DNA of 64,000 nucleotides from Pterobdella sp. o SKG-2022 (lineage: Eukaryota; Annelida; Clitellata; Hirudinida; Piscicolidae). The notes below the pieces were generated by a model. The model worked only from the letters and a program-made list of their open reading frames with translations, was not told the DNA's origin and did not search any database. Each line of letters opens with the position of its first letter. Positions within the stretch are counted from its first letter, which is position 1. Below, one piece after another: positions 55,501 to 62,959 of the stretch. The stretch lies in assembly GCA_964035795.1 (NCBI GenBank), contig OZ038320.1, positions 15,654,775-15,718,774 of the forward strand. The letters are read 5' to 3'. The translations under genes and the position numbers were made by a program.

Positions 55501-58500
55501 CATTCAACATTCATCAACTCATCCACAAAATACAAAACACCCAAATACCCAATACCATAAAATTCTTGGCCAACTACCTAAATGGCCGCCAGCAGTACTC
55601 CACATACAACAACCAAACTTTTAAACACAAACATTATATCAGAAGTTCCACAAGGGAACGTCTATCATACACGTTATTTAACATATGCATGTCAAACGTT
55701 CTTCTCCCCAAAAACAACTCACTCAACCTCATCACCTATGCAGACGACATCACTATAACCTCATCTCACCCCAACACCAACACAGCAATTCAAAACCTCC
55801 TCCTCCTCCTCCTATATCTCAACGAGATTTACACATTGGCTCACACTAACAATGTTCAAATCAATCCATTCAAAACCACAACCAAACTCGTGACCCCAGA
55901 CCCTTCGGAGTAAAAAAAAAACCACTAAACATCCACATCAACACCCCCATTCCCACCACTTCAAACCCTACCATCCTTGGCCTTACTTTTGATCTCAAAC
56001 TAAACTCCACCCACACAAACAACACCATCACAAAAGCTCAAAAGTCACTCCACCTTATCAAACTCCTTGAATCAACACACTGGGCCAACAGCAAGGAGAC
56101 ACTCATCACCACATACAAAACACTACTCTCCATCATTGAGTACGCTCATACCATTTGGTCACCCATCATCTCATTCTCCTCCCTCAACAAACTCCAAAAA
56201 ATACAAAACGCGGCTTTGAGAATAATCATGGGCTGCACACACGTCACCAACACCCAACACCTCCATTCAGAAACCATAATCCCCCAACTTCAAACCCACC
56301 TCAAACTCCACTTTTCAAAACTCAAACAGAAAGCCTCAATTTTATTTTCAAAATTTATTTTTTCAATGTTTTTTTTTTCTTTATCCAATTTGAAAAAAAG
56401 TTTTTTAATTTCTTGACTTTTTGTTCTATGCTTGGCGGCACTTAGTCAAAACTTGTTTAAAACATCAGTATGGCTAATAAAACGACAATCAAAAGAAAAA
56501 TACAGACAAAAACATACGAAGAGAAGTTGCAGATAACCAATTATGTGGATGCCAACAAATCAATGAAGCTGAAAGATATTGCTGCACATTCTAGTTTGAG
56601 TACAAGCACCCTGAGTGACATCGTGAAATACCGGGAAAAAATTGAAGCAAAATGTGTCAGTCCAGATGCCAGGATAATTGTGACTCATCCCGATGTTGAC
56701 AAAGCAATGATTCTTTGCTTTAGACAAATGTCTTTACGGCCAGATCTTCGAATTGATGGATGTATGCTTTAACAACAAGCTATCAAGTTTCGCTGTTCAA
56801 AATGCGACAGGGAATGCTAGTGACAATGGCCAAGATGATGAAGATAAACACGAAGAGCAGCCAAAAGTTAGACTGGCAGATGCATACTCAGCACTTAATA
56901 CGCTTCGAATATATGGCATGCAGATGCAGAACCATGCCATGGAAGACGTCACAGATCAGTATGAGGATGTCCTCCTGAGAATAAGTCGAAAACAATCTCA
57001 GGCAGAAAAAGTTAATTGAATACTTTAAATGAATGACTCATGAAATTCAATGTTTTTTCAGTTTTAAATTAATTTTAATATACTGAATAAATGCACTATG
57101 AAACTCACTGTTATTTCAAAATTACTTTTTTTAATATTTTCATTAGTGAATAAGATATGTATTGTGGTTACAGTATCTCAATAGTCTGAGTTTGTGATTA
57201 TAGTGTTTAAATAACTAATTATTGCTTAACGATGTACATGTTTCGTTGAATAAAGTTTGTCTTCGTCTAACTCGAATATTTTGCTTGTCTCATTTGAATC
57301 CGATTTATGCAAGGTTTACTGTATTTCGAAAAAAAAATACCAGGCACAACACATCACCAGTTTTCAATACTCACACTATTCAAATTTGAATTTTTTAACA
57401 TAGTTTGTCCTCAGCATCCTTGTTGTACGTCGACAAATAGGTATCTTTAGCAATTAATCATTTAAGGAATTTTGTGAAATGTTGTTCTAACACAAAAAAA
57501 TTAATTAAGACTGACAAACATAATAGAAACAAACACTGAGGCTTACTTAGAAACTTAATACACGAAGCTTTTCGTAAGAGTATCTTACATTATCTAGTGT
57601 AATGTATCTAGATAATGTAAGATACTCTTATGAAAAACTTCGTGTATTAAGTTTCTTAATAAACCTTAGTGTTAGTTTCTATTATATTGATTTCCGGCTA
57701 TTTTACGTCAACACTGACAAACATGAAACAGTTTTTGGAAATCGATCAAATTACCTCATCACAGGCAACAGAAAGAAAGAGGATTAAAGAAGCAGGTGGT
57801 TTCGTGAGCTTCAATGGGGTTTGGAGAGTAGCTGGGATACTGGCAACTAGTAGAGCTCTTGGGGACCTTCCTCTCAAAGAGAAAGGTGATAGTGTTATTT
57901 GAAAAATTCAATAAGCTATATAAAATTTTGATGTTATGAATTTATTTATATGATAAAACAACTTAAAATAAATGACTTATGGAACTATCAGCAAGAGAAT
58001 GATCAGAGGTGTTTGCCTTGCGCTAAACATCTCTCAATGGGGTATACCAAATAGTATGGTTTAAAAAATCTATTTTATATCACCCAGTTATTTCAAAAAA
58101 ATTTTTTTATTGCTCATCAGTGTATTCAATAGTTCCTGCGTTAACTCTCATTTCTTCTAGAGGGTGCCTCTCAGGTTTCGATCAGAACCCTCCATTTTTC
58201 TAGAAACTCAGCTGCTCTCGAAGAGTTGGTTCACAAACTTTCAGGACCCAGTATGGTTTTGATTTTGAAGCATATAATTAGGTGAAGGTTGTCACGTGAG
58301 TGGGTATGGCAAAGTGGATATGAAAATGAGGGATGAGGTTATGATGAGATTTGATTGAAGTAAGAGAGGGTGAATGGTGATTTTTTTGTTCTCAGCTGGG
58401 CAAGGATGTGTCGTTAGTGGTCATTCATAGTATTTTCTGTGTGATGTATGAGAGAGGGGGTTGTACTTTGAGGATTTTGTTTTGGGTGGTTAGAATGTAG

Positions 58501-61280
58501 TTGTGTACTATTTTTGTGTTTTCATGTTTTTCATTCGGGTGAGGGTGGTGTTGTGGTTGGTGGGTATGCATATGGCGTAGTTGATGTTTTTGTTGAATGT
58601 GGATTATTTTTTTTATCTGGGGTGAACTCCTTGTGTAGTTATACGAGTGGAGTGGGAGACCTTTTGGTTGAGTTGTGAAACGTGAAGTTTGAATTGGGAG
58701 TATTTTTGTTTTTGAGTATAATGTGTTGCATCTCTATTGTACAGCTCTCAGGGCTGCTTTTCGTATTTTATTCAGTGAGGTGGGGGAGATGACGGGTGAC
58801 TAGATGGGTTGGCATTTTCAATGATGGGTAGGAGTAGTTTTTTGCGTTTAATAATGAGTGTTTCTTTGCTTTTGTCCCAGTATGTGGGTGTTGATTTTTT
58901 TATTAGGTGTGTTGTTTATTTGAGCTTTTGTGGAGGCATTATGTGGGTAGAATAGTATAGTTTAGGGTCGGATGTTAGGCCTAGAAAGGTGCAGTTGAGT
59001 TTAAAGGGGATGGGAGTGTTTTTGCTGTAAATTTTTGTTCTTGTTGTTGAGCAACGAGATGAAATTACTTTGAGGGCGGAAATAAAATGAAAGACAAATT
59101 GTTTGAGTTTCTTCCGGGAGATCTGGCATGGATAACCATTTTTCCTATATGGAAAGTGTAAAGGCTGGATTTTTGGACATGGTTTCAGGAGGGGTGGGGG
59201 TTCAGCAGGCGGGTAGTGGATGCGTGGGCAGTCATATATGACATGTTCAGCAGTCTCGTCGCCCAGTCCATCTTTACTGCAAATGGTATCTGTGGCTCTG
59301 TTGATTTTGGCCGGCCAGTATTTGACAGCAGGCGGCTCAATGTAACCTGGTTCTTCCGTCTGTTCTGCTCATCTTTGTTTTTCGAGCTTCGTGAACTGTG
59401 TTTGAGCATGGCACGCCGGACCGACTCTTGTCTTTTTTTCTGATTAAGACTTTGACCGTCGACCCGCTGTTCTTCTGTTTTAGCTTTAATTATATTATAT
59501 GGTATCTTGATGATGCAACTTTAGGAGGACCGGTTGACAAGATCATTCATGATTTGAAAAGCATTATTCCTGCTCTCGCTATGATCGGCCTTGAAATAAA
59601 CGCGTCAAAATCAGAAGTCGTAAATCTAGATATGGACGCGGTGGACTTTCAGAACGCTTTGGAAAAAATCCGAGGCATACTGAAAGAAGTCCAGGTCATC
59701 CTTTTTGAAAAGCTAATAATGCTTGGCGCACCAATTTTTAGTTGTGCCATCAAAGCTTCACTTTCAGCTAAACACTCCCAGCTGCTGAAAATGATTGATA
59801 GATTGTCATATCTGAATGCTCATCAAGCTTTTTTCTTCTTTAAAATAGTCTTGCAATACCCAAACTTCTTTTAATTTTAAGTTTCTCTCCTAGCTATAGC
59901 GAACATGCTCTTTTAATAAAATATGAACAAACGCTTAAAGAAAGAGCCGTCAAAATTGGAAATATTAATTTTGATGATACAGGCTGGTTGCAAGAAAAAC
60001 TTCCGGTTAGACATGGCGGAATAAGTCTTCGTTCACCCTCCGATCTTGTCGTCCCAGATTTGAGGTTGAAGGTAGAAAAGGAAGGAGAAGGCCAAGGTTA
60101 ACCTGAAAAGGAATGATGGAAAACCTTTGTCGTGGGCTTGGATTAGTTCTTGAAGATGGCTACGACAGGGTGAAATGGAGGTTGAGGGTTAGGTCATAGA
60201 AAAAAGTCAGTGATCCCTTGGAAAAGGGAAAAATGCTGACTATAAAAAAATGATGATGATGATGAACTTTTTTGTTTATAACTAAATTAGTTGAAACTAT
60301 TCGGAATCACTTTAGAATTTTGAGAATTTTTGTGAATAAACTTGAACATATTTTAAAAAAATTAGATTATACCGCTGTATAAAGTTTCAACGAAACTTAA
60401 TTAAGGTGGTTGTATTTGGGCATTATGTATTTTGTGGATTAGTTGATGGATGTTGACTATGTCGAAGGCTTTGGCCATGTCGAGTGCTGTAAGGACTTTT
60501 CTTTGAAACCTTTGATTATGATGTTTATTTGGTGAAGTGCTAAGATGGCGGAATGGGCGTTTCTGAATATGTGTTGGTAAATTGGAAGGGTTATGTTGTT
60601 GGTAATGTAGGTTTAGGATGGTTTTTTCGAGGGTTCTTGCTATAGGGGAGAGTAGTGCTATTGGCTATGAGAATTTTAGGTAAAATGTGTTTGTCTAAAA
60701 AACATAGGATAATTGAACATAAAATTGAACTTTCGCATAAATATTCAAAATACCCTGATAGATTTTAGTTTTTATCATTGCTAATCACTAAAGGGTGACC
60801 AATTCAAATGGTCAACCCAATAGTGATTTGAAAGAAATGAAAACAAAAAAGCAATTATCAATTTGTACAAATGATTTCAGTTAGTAAACTTATATTGAAT
60901 TATTTAAAGGATTCATCATTGCTGATCCGGAGGTTTTGAAATTCGATCTACGTAAATTCAAACCAAAGTATTTTTTAAACAATTTAAAATTTTTTCATTA
61001 TGTTTATTTTTTTTTTCAAATTGAAGTTACTGTGAAATTAAAAACTGTTTTTTTTTTTTAATTATCACGCTTTTACAATTAAAAAAAATAGGTTAATCAA
61101 AATATTCAATCAAATCTATTAATGAAACCGTCTTCTATAACTCTAATATGATGTTGTTAATACTTGATCCAAAATTAAAAATCATTTGAAAGAAAATCAA
61201 TTCAGGTTCATGATACTGGCCACAGACGGTCTATGGGATGTGTTTACTAACGAGGAAGCTGTAGAATTCATAAATTCAAA
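46522..61280 (+). CDS. PPM1L: PPM1L-like protein phosphatase 2C, 8 exons, 3' incomplete
   Basis: This is a Mg/Mn-dependent Ser/Thr phosphatase of the PP2C family. In vertebrates PPM1L (PP2C-epsilon) is anchored in the ER membrane and dephosphorylates ASK1/TAK1-type kinases and CERT. Exons are 46522-46776, 46911-47024, 47193-47418, 47505-47571, 52965-53028, 57765-57885, 60910-60967 and 61206-61280: 980 nt, about 326 codons. All introns are GT-AG and all phases match. The protein has an N-terminal hydrophobic segment (residues about 20-36), METAL motif 1 (QMEDRF), motif 2 (FGVFDGHGG), the NVGDSR, DHKP and SRALGD blocks, and the late metal motif ATDGLWDVF. Vertebrate PPM1L has 360 residues, so about 35 C-terminal residues with the DN motif should lie in an exon beyond 64000. 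No stop or frameshift: I consider it functional. The family member could also be called a PPM1L/PPM1K-type PP2C, but the membrane segment and the sequence favour PPM1L. Confidence 0.92.
46911..47024 (+). CDS. PPM1L: Phosphatase exon 2: first metal-binding motifs
   Basis: 38 codons between ATTTTAG and GTGAGT, phase 0 on both sides. Encodes [15 protein letters not shown] and [11 protein letters not shown]. The Asp residues of MED and DGHGG bind the catalytic metals in PP2C enzymes. Confidence 0.93.
47193..47418 (+). CDS. PPM1L: Phosphatase exon 3
   Basis: Acceptor TTAAAAG, donor CAG|GTGAAA, ends with one base of a codon. Encodes [19 protein letters not shown] through [19 protein letters not shown]. 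The helical stretch is some 17 residues longer than in vertebrate PPM1L, with a Glu/Lys-rich insert. Confidence 0.9.
47505..47571 (+). CDS. PPM1L: Phosphatase exon 4
   Basis: Acceptor CATTGCAG, donor TAG|GTAGAT. Completes the split Gly codon and encodes [20 protein letters not shown] then SR. This is the conserved GTTA...ANVGDSR block. It opens intron 4, which is 5.4 kb of transposon debris. Confidence 0.92.
47735..48185 (-). mobile_element. RTE-like LINE C-terminal fragment (intron 4)
   Basis: The - strand reads [40 protein letters not shown], then [10 protein letters not shown]. It matches the YGSETW, E-RMLR-M-GV and RWFGHVxR blocks of RTE-type C-termini. Frames are broken. The RT core is absent. 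Confidence 0.65.
48280..48375 (+). repeat. Short repeat shared with 30195-30255
   Basis: A stretch with TTTCATGCCACTATAATAAT and TTTGTTTGTTTTAATATT matches the complement of 30195-30255, next to an L2 endonuclease. Probably a LINE UTR fragment. Confidence 0.5.
48520..48960 (+). mobile_element. LINE RT fragment (intron 4)
   Basis: The + frame after 48740 reads [20 protein letters not shown] then [14 protein letters not shown], a decayed [20 protein letters not shown] block with the AFDRVPR block broken after it. The upstream open frame (48522-48719, [13 protein letters not shown]) resembles the preceding linker. Dead fragment. Confidence 0.7.
48965..49025 (+). mobile_element. Palindromic element, GAACACTGAAGG family, half copy E
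   Basis: A single arm: GAACACTGATAG, TTTTTATTAAAAGTACGAAG and CTTTTCGTTATCA, aligned with the terminus of copy C. The second arm is missing, so this is a solo end. Confidence 0.7.
49030..49245 (-). mobile_element. Possible LINE C-terminal Cys-rich segment
   Basis: The - strand reads [33 protein letters not shown], which resembles the L-IE-GR(Y)-R-x-R-C-YC zinc segment after LINE RNase H or RT domains. Short and tentative. Confidence 0.3.
49383..49980 (-). mobile_element. Chimeric short element (RTE-leader head, I-LINE-like tail), copy 1, interrupted
   Basis: Read on the - strand it begins with a doubled GGGCATGACG-like unit, runs through GTTATAACCTGGATAACAGT-like and CGACAAACTGATT-like blocks identical in order to the RTE leader at 18145 and 35231, and then leaves it. 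It ends in CAACCCCAGTTACTGGAACA followed by TGTACAGCAGTATAATCTAA. An unrelated 173-bp LINE end is inserted at 49654-49826. The second copy is at 61428-61815. No ORF. Confidence 0.8.
49654..49826 (+). mobile_element. 5'-truncated LINE 3' end inserted in the short element
   Basis: Reads [32 protein letters not shown], stop, then AAAACGGGCTATAAAAAGGA and a (GATT)n tail. Matches 63367-63430 and the complement of 54745-54900. It splits GTTTGTCGAT from ACCTGCTAACG of the host element. Confidence 0.85.
49985..50745. other. AT-rich intron sequence
   Basis: No gene or repeat recognised within phosphatase intron 4. Confidence 0.45.
50750..51875 (+). mobile_element. RTE-type LINE: endonuclease and RT start (intron 4)
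   Basis: Blocks: [39 protein letters not shown], then [32 protein letters not shown], linker, [17 protein letters not shown] and [20 protein letters not shown] with [14 protein letters not shown]. The catalytic GGDLNGH is intact, but stops occur (for example after IADA). The RT core is missing; a Jockey-like piece on the other strand follows, then the RTE C-terminus at 52105. Confidence 0.85.
51877..52104 (-). mobile_element. Jockey/I-like LINE 3' end inserted in the RTE copy
   Basis: The - strand reads [20 protein letters not shown] then WCPAF, a C-x(2)-C-x(n)-C zinc segment typical of LINE C-termini. It is followed by [19 protein letters not shown], a stop and an AAAAACAAACAAAAC tail. The tail direction shows insertion on the - strand. 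Confidence 0.75.
52105..52562 (+). mobile_element. RTE-type LINE C-terminus with GAT-repeat tail
   Basis: An open frame of 132 codons (52105-52503): [96 protein letters not shown] stop and a (GAT)n microsatellite at 52529-52562 follow. The 3' end is complete, and the frame is unusually clean for this window. Confidence 0.88.
52565..52960. other. End of intron 4
   Basis: AT-rich; nothing recognised before exon 5. Confidence 0.4.
52965..53028 (+). CDS. PPM1L: Phosphatase exon 5
   Basis: Acceptor TTTACAG, donor TTG|GTGAGT. Completes the Arg codon and encodes [20 protein letters not shown] then L. This small exon lies alone between two transposon-filled introns. Confidence 0.92.
53180..53295. 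mobile_element. Palindromic element, GAACACTGAAGG family, copy D
   Basis: TGAATTCACTAAGCTTTTA on the left and TACGAAAAGCTAGTGAATTT on the right are inverted; the shared internal TACTTGATAATGTAA lies between them. It is shorter than the other copies, with only one inner half kept. Located 150 bp after exon 5. Confidence 0.65.
53330..53535 (-). other. Coding-like - strand segment of unknown origin
   Basis: The - strand frame reads [60 protein letters not shown]. Open for about 65 codons. No family recognised; perhaps a transposon gene piece. Confidence 0.25.
53540..54600 (+). mobile_element. Penelope-like element: RT end plus GIY-YIG endonuclease
   Basis: [18 protein letters not shown] and [20 protein letters not shown] form the end of a Penelope-type RT. 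They are followed by [20 protein letters not shown] and the linker with [18 protein letters not shown]. After a frameshift near 54060 comes the GIY-YIG domain [40 protein letters not shown], then [29 protein letters not shown] and [12 protein letters not shown], the catalytic Arg and the Glu of EHE are present. Most of RT is missing. A hammerhead-like core follows at 54512. Confidence 0.85.
54512..54547 (+). ncRNA. Hammerhead-ribozyme-like core (degenerate)
   Basis: CTGATGA (54512-54518), then a perfect 6-bp stem GATATA/TATATC with a GAA loop, then GAAA and, after six bases, GTC. Order and spacing match the conserved hammerhead core. There is one extra T before stem II, and stems I and III are weak. 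It lies about 220 bp behind a Penelope-like GIY-YIG domain. Hammerheads are known in Penelope-like elements. Confidence 0.4.
54745..55120 (-). mobile_element. LINE C-terminus, 3' end with GATT tail (intron 5)
   Basis: An open - strand frame of 110 codons contains [71 protein letters not shown], stop, then a TGATTGATTGATT-like tail. Same family as 49654-49826 and 63367-63430. 5'-truncated. Confidence 0.85.
55255..56330 (+). mobile_element. Jockey-like LINE RT (C-rich coding strand)
   Basis: Frames give [114 protein letters not shown], then after a frameshift [33 protein letters not shown] and [22 protein letters not shown] is intact. The C-rich, G-poor sense strand contrasts sharply with the AT-rich surroundings. 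The 5' end (EN) and 3' end are missing. Decay is mild. Confidence 0.88.
56440..57322 (+). mobile_element. Tigger/pogo-like DNA transposon, internally deleted
   Basis: ORF 56470-56772 encodes a pogo/CENP-B type [43 protein letters not shown], then [20 protein letters not shown], the start of the second DNA-binding domain. The next frame, 56753-57019, encodes [40 protein letters not shown], the acidic/Leu-rich C-terminus. The whole DDE catalytic domain is missing between them. The 3' terminus at 57300-57320 reads, on the - strand, CAGTAAACCTTGCATAAATC next to TA, as in Tigger ends. I did not find the matching 5' terminus. Confidence 0.8.
57519..57688. mobile_element. Palindromic element, GAACACTGAAGG family, copy B
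   Basis: Arms of about 80 bp: TAATAGAAACAAACACTGAG, AACTTAATACACGAAGCTTT, TCGTAAGAGTATCTTACATT, ATCTA on the left, and the inverted copy on the right with few changes; loop of about 9 bases. It is 77 bp from phosphatase exon 6. Confidence 0.88.
57765..57885 (+). CDS. PPM1L: Phosphatase exon 6
   Basis: Acceptor ATCACAG, donor AAAG|GTGATA. Encodes [19 protein letters not shown] and [20 protein letters not shown] then K. The W-RV-GILA-SRALGD block is a PP2C hallmark. The palindromic element copy B ends 77 bp before it. Confidence 0.93.
57890..58375. other. Start of intron 6
   Basis: AT-rich to mixed sequence; may include Jockey 3' UTR. No gene recognised. Confidence 0.4.
58380..59450 (-). mobile_element. 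Jockey-like LINE C-terminal half (intron 6)
   Basis: The - strand reads [34 protein letters not shown] (a C-x-H-C zinc segment, 59330-59250). Further along, [47 protein letters not shown] and [15 protein letters not shown] correspond to the LGLTFD, WG-SKETL and PIIEYA blocks of the Jockey-like copy at 55255. The segment order is rearranged or drawn from two copies. Many stops. Confidence 0.7.
59490..60060 (+). mobile_element. Second copy of the YLDD RT element (fragment)
   Basis: The frame reads [56 protein letters not shown]; in shifted frames, [46 protein letters not shown]. These are the palm end and thumb of the RT at 14340-17040 (WYLDD; LFLLK; LPV-GG-G-RS--DL). Truncated on both sides. 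Confidence 0.82.
60062..60266 (+). mobile_element. RTE-type LINE 3' end with ATG-repeat tail
   Basis: Reads [37 protein letters not shown], stop, [13 protein letters not shown] and (ATG)n at 60249-60264. 5'-truncated end of an RTE-type element. Confidence 0.7.
60358..60665 (-). mobile_element. Jockey-like LINE RT fragment (intron 6)
   Basis: The - strand reads [18 protein letters not shown] and [20 protein letters not shown] followed by [10 protein letters not shown]. This is the same RT block as the + strand copy at 55255. A piece of the ATTAGATTATACCGCTGTA tail lies at its end (60362-60380). Confidence 0.8.
60670..60905. other. End of intron 6
   Basis: AT-rich; nothing recognised. Confidence 0.4.
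60910..60967 (+). CDS. PPM1L: Phosphatase exon 7
   Basis: Acceptor ATTTAAAG (weak pyrimidine tract), donor CAAA|GTATTT. Encodes [18 protein letters not shown], aligning with VVIPDPDILTFDLDKLQPE of vertebrate PPM1L. The split codon gives K at the junction with exon 8. Confidence 0.9.
61206..61280 (+). CDS. PPM1L: Phosphatase exon 8
   Basis: Acceptor TTCAG, donor TCAAA|GTTAGC. Encodes [20 protein letters not shown] then FINS. The Asp in ATDG binds the catalytic metal. Two bases of a codon are left over, so a ninth exon must follow; I do not see it before 64000. Confidence 0.92.
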
Positions 61281-61427
61281 GTTAGCATTTTCATTTTTGG
61301 AATAAATTCAGAAGGATATTTAAATATATAAATATTCCATGTTCAAACTTAAAAAAAAGTTTCTATTTACAGTGAACAAAACAAATAGGATTTATTTGTT
61401 AATTGTGATATTACTCTAATCTTTTTA

Positions 61428-61815
61428 GATTATATTGCTGTACATATACCAGTAACTGGGGTTGACAGCAGTCGGCTTAGACTATTGTTACTACTATGAA
61501 GTAATTTATAAAAATGCCATTTCTTTGGGACGAATTTTTATAGACTGCCAGTCCAAGCTAATGTTCAACTAGAAATTATCGAATTCAAGATCCGCAGTTC
61601 TCTCACTTGGGCAGTTTGTTTTGCCCTTGTCAAAAAAAAAGATCATCCGTCAAGCCAAATGTCAATGATACTTGAATATCAGTTTGTCGATACCTGTTAC
61701 CGAAGTCTACTGCTATCCAGGTTATAACAGAAAAGCAGTCTCAATTTGGAGTCGCTGCGTTTGGTGCAGTTTAACGTCATGCACAGGACAATTATGCCCA
61801 GGATATGATTAAGAA
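61428..61815 (-). mobile_element. Chimeric short element, copy 2, uninterrupted
   Basis: About 388 bp. On the - strand it starts CCTGGGCATAATTGTCCTGT, GCATGACGTTAAACTGCACC and continues through the RTE-leader sequence (GTTATAACCTGGATAGCAGT, CGACAAACTGATATTC). It ends CAACCCCAGTTACTGGTATA, TGTACAGCAATATAATCTAA. No ORF. It gives the boundaries used for copy 1. Confidence 0.85.
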
Positions 61816-61931
61816 TAAGTCTATATATTTAGAAATTTTTTTTTTTTTTCTTAATTATATGTTTTTTAATTGTATTAAATCAAACCTTTTTTTCTTGTTT
61901 AATCTAATTTTAATAGCTTTGCTTTTTGTCG

Positions 61932-62085
61932 GCCCGTATAGCTCAGCGGTAGAGCGTTAGACTAAGTATCTAAAATTACCGGGTTCGATCCCGTGTGGGC
62001 CGTCAATTAGCATCTGTTCCAGTGTGTTGTAGCAAGCACTTTGATCTATAAAAAAAGCGCTTTATAAATAAATAAATATATATTG
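61932..62085 (+). mobile_element. tRNA-derived SINE, copy 2
   Basis: The head starts GGCCCGTATAGCTCAGCGGT then AGAGC, with an anticodon-arm-like hairpin and a B box GGGTTCGATCCCGTG. It continues past the tRNA 3' end into the shared body (CAATTAGCATCTG, TGTTGTAGCAAGCACTTTGA) and ends AAAGCGCTTTATAAAT with AAAT repeats. The T-stem does not pair fully and no T-run terminator follows the tRNA part, so it is not a functional tRNA gene. Confidence 0.88.
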
Positions 62086-62089
62086 TATA

Positions 62090-62955
62090 AGACTAAACTA
62101 TTAAGCATATTTAAAAATTTTTTGTCATGAATTCTGTTTCTCTAAAGAAGCTTGAACATCTTTTAGACGTACCAGAATATAAATTTAAAATATTCTGCTG
62201 AGATTAACTTTCGGCGTTTGAGTGCCCAAAAATCGAGTAAAACTGACGTCCACCAACATATTCTATACAATTTATGTTTAAACTTCAAAAACATCAATTG
62301 AGGTTTCATACATTTATTTAAAAGAAAAGGTACAATTTTTGATAAGTATAGCCTTATCATCAAACGTTAGCATAAAGGGATTATATAGTGATGAGTTAAA
62401 AGATAATTTAGAGTATTACGTAATAACTATGTAAATATTAACTATAAATTAAGTTCAAAGCAATTATAATGGATTCATAATTGTGTCTATCATAGGTTGT
62501 AAAGACAGCAATTTTTAAAACGATGTTATTATCAGAGAAGTTAATTTCTGTGTCCCCCCTTGAATGATCCTTTCTGCTCTATTATTTGTAGCTCTCTGAG
62601 TATCGGGTCACATGCATTTGTGTTAACCTGGAGTTGTGGGTCATTGTAGTCATTACGAACTTAATTGTTTTTCGTATTTCTAGGCTTTCTCTCACCAAGA
62701 GATTTCTTTGGAGAAAGAATTTATTGTTGTGTTTTTCTTCTTGTAAAATCTCTGGTGTCTCAGTTTATCCTTACATCGGTGCATTGTCGAGCATGTTTGC
62801 TGAGATTAACTTCTATGATAATAACATCGTCTTAAAAATTACAATATCATGCTTTAGCTAAAACAATGGCGATCGATGCGATTTGACGGCCATATTACAA
62901 CAACCTAAAACAGAGGTATAAAAAATAAAAGTACTAAAGAAAAAGAAATTTTAAA
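62090..62955. other. Intron 8 sequence, nothing recognised
   Basis: Mixed AT-rich sequence. I searched for the last phosphatase exon (a DN-V-V segment) and did not see it. Confidence 0.4.
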
Positions 62956-62959
62956 TTTA

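Noticed and set aside
57602..57787. Small + strand genes over exon 6
   Set aside because: They start inside the palindromic element and merely run into the phosphatase exon.
61932..62004. Functional tRNA gene
   Set aside because: The T-arm does not pair well, no terminator follows, and the sequence continues into a SINE body shared with 6340-6500.
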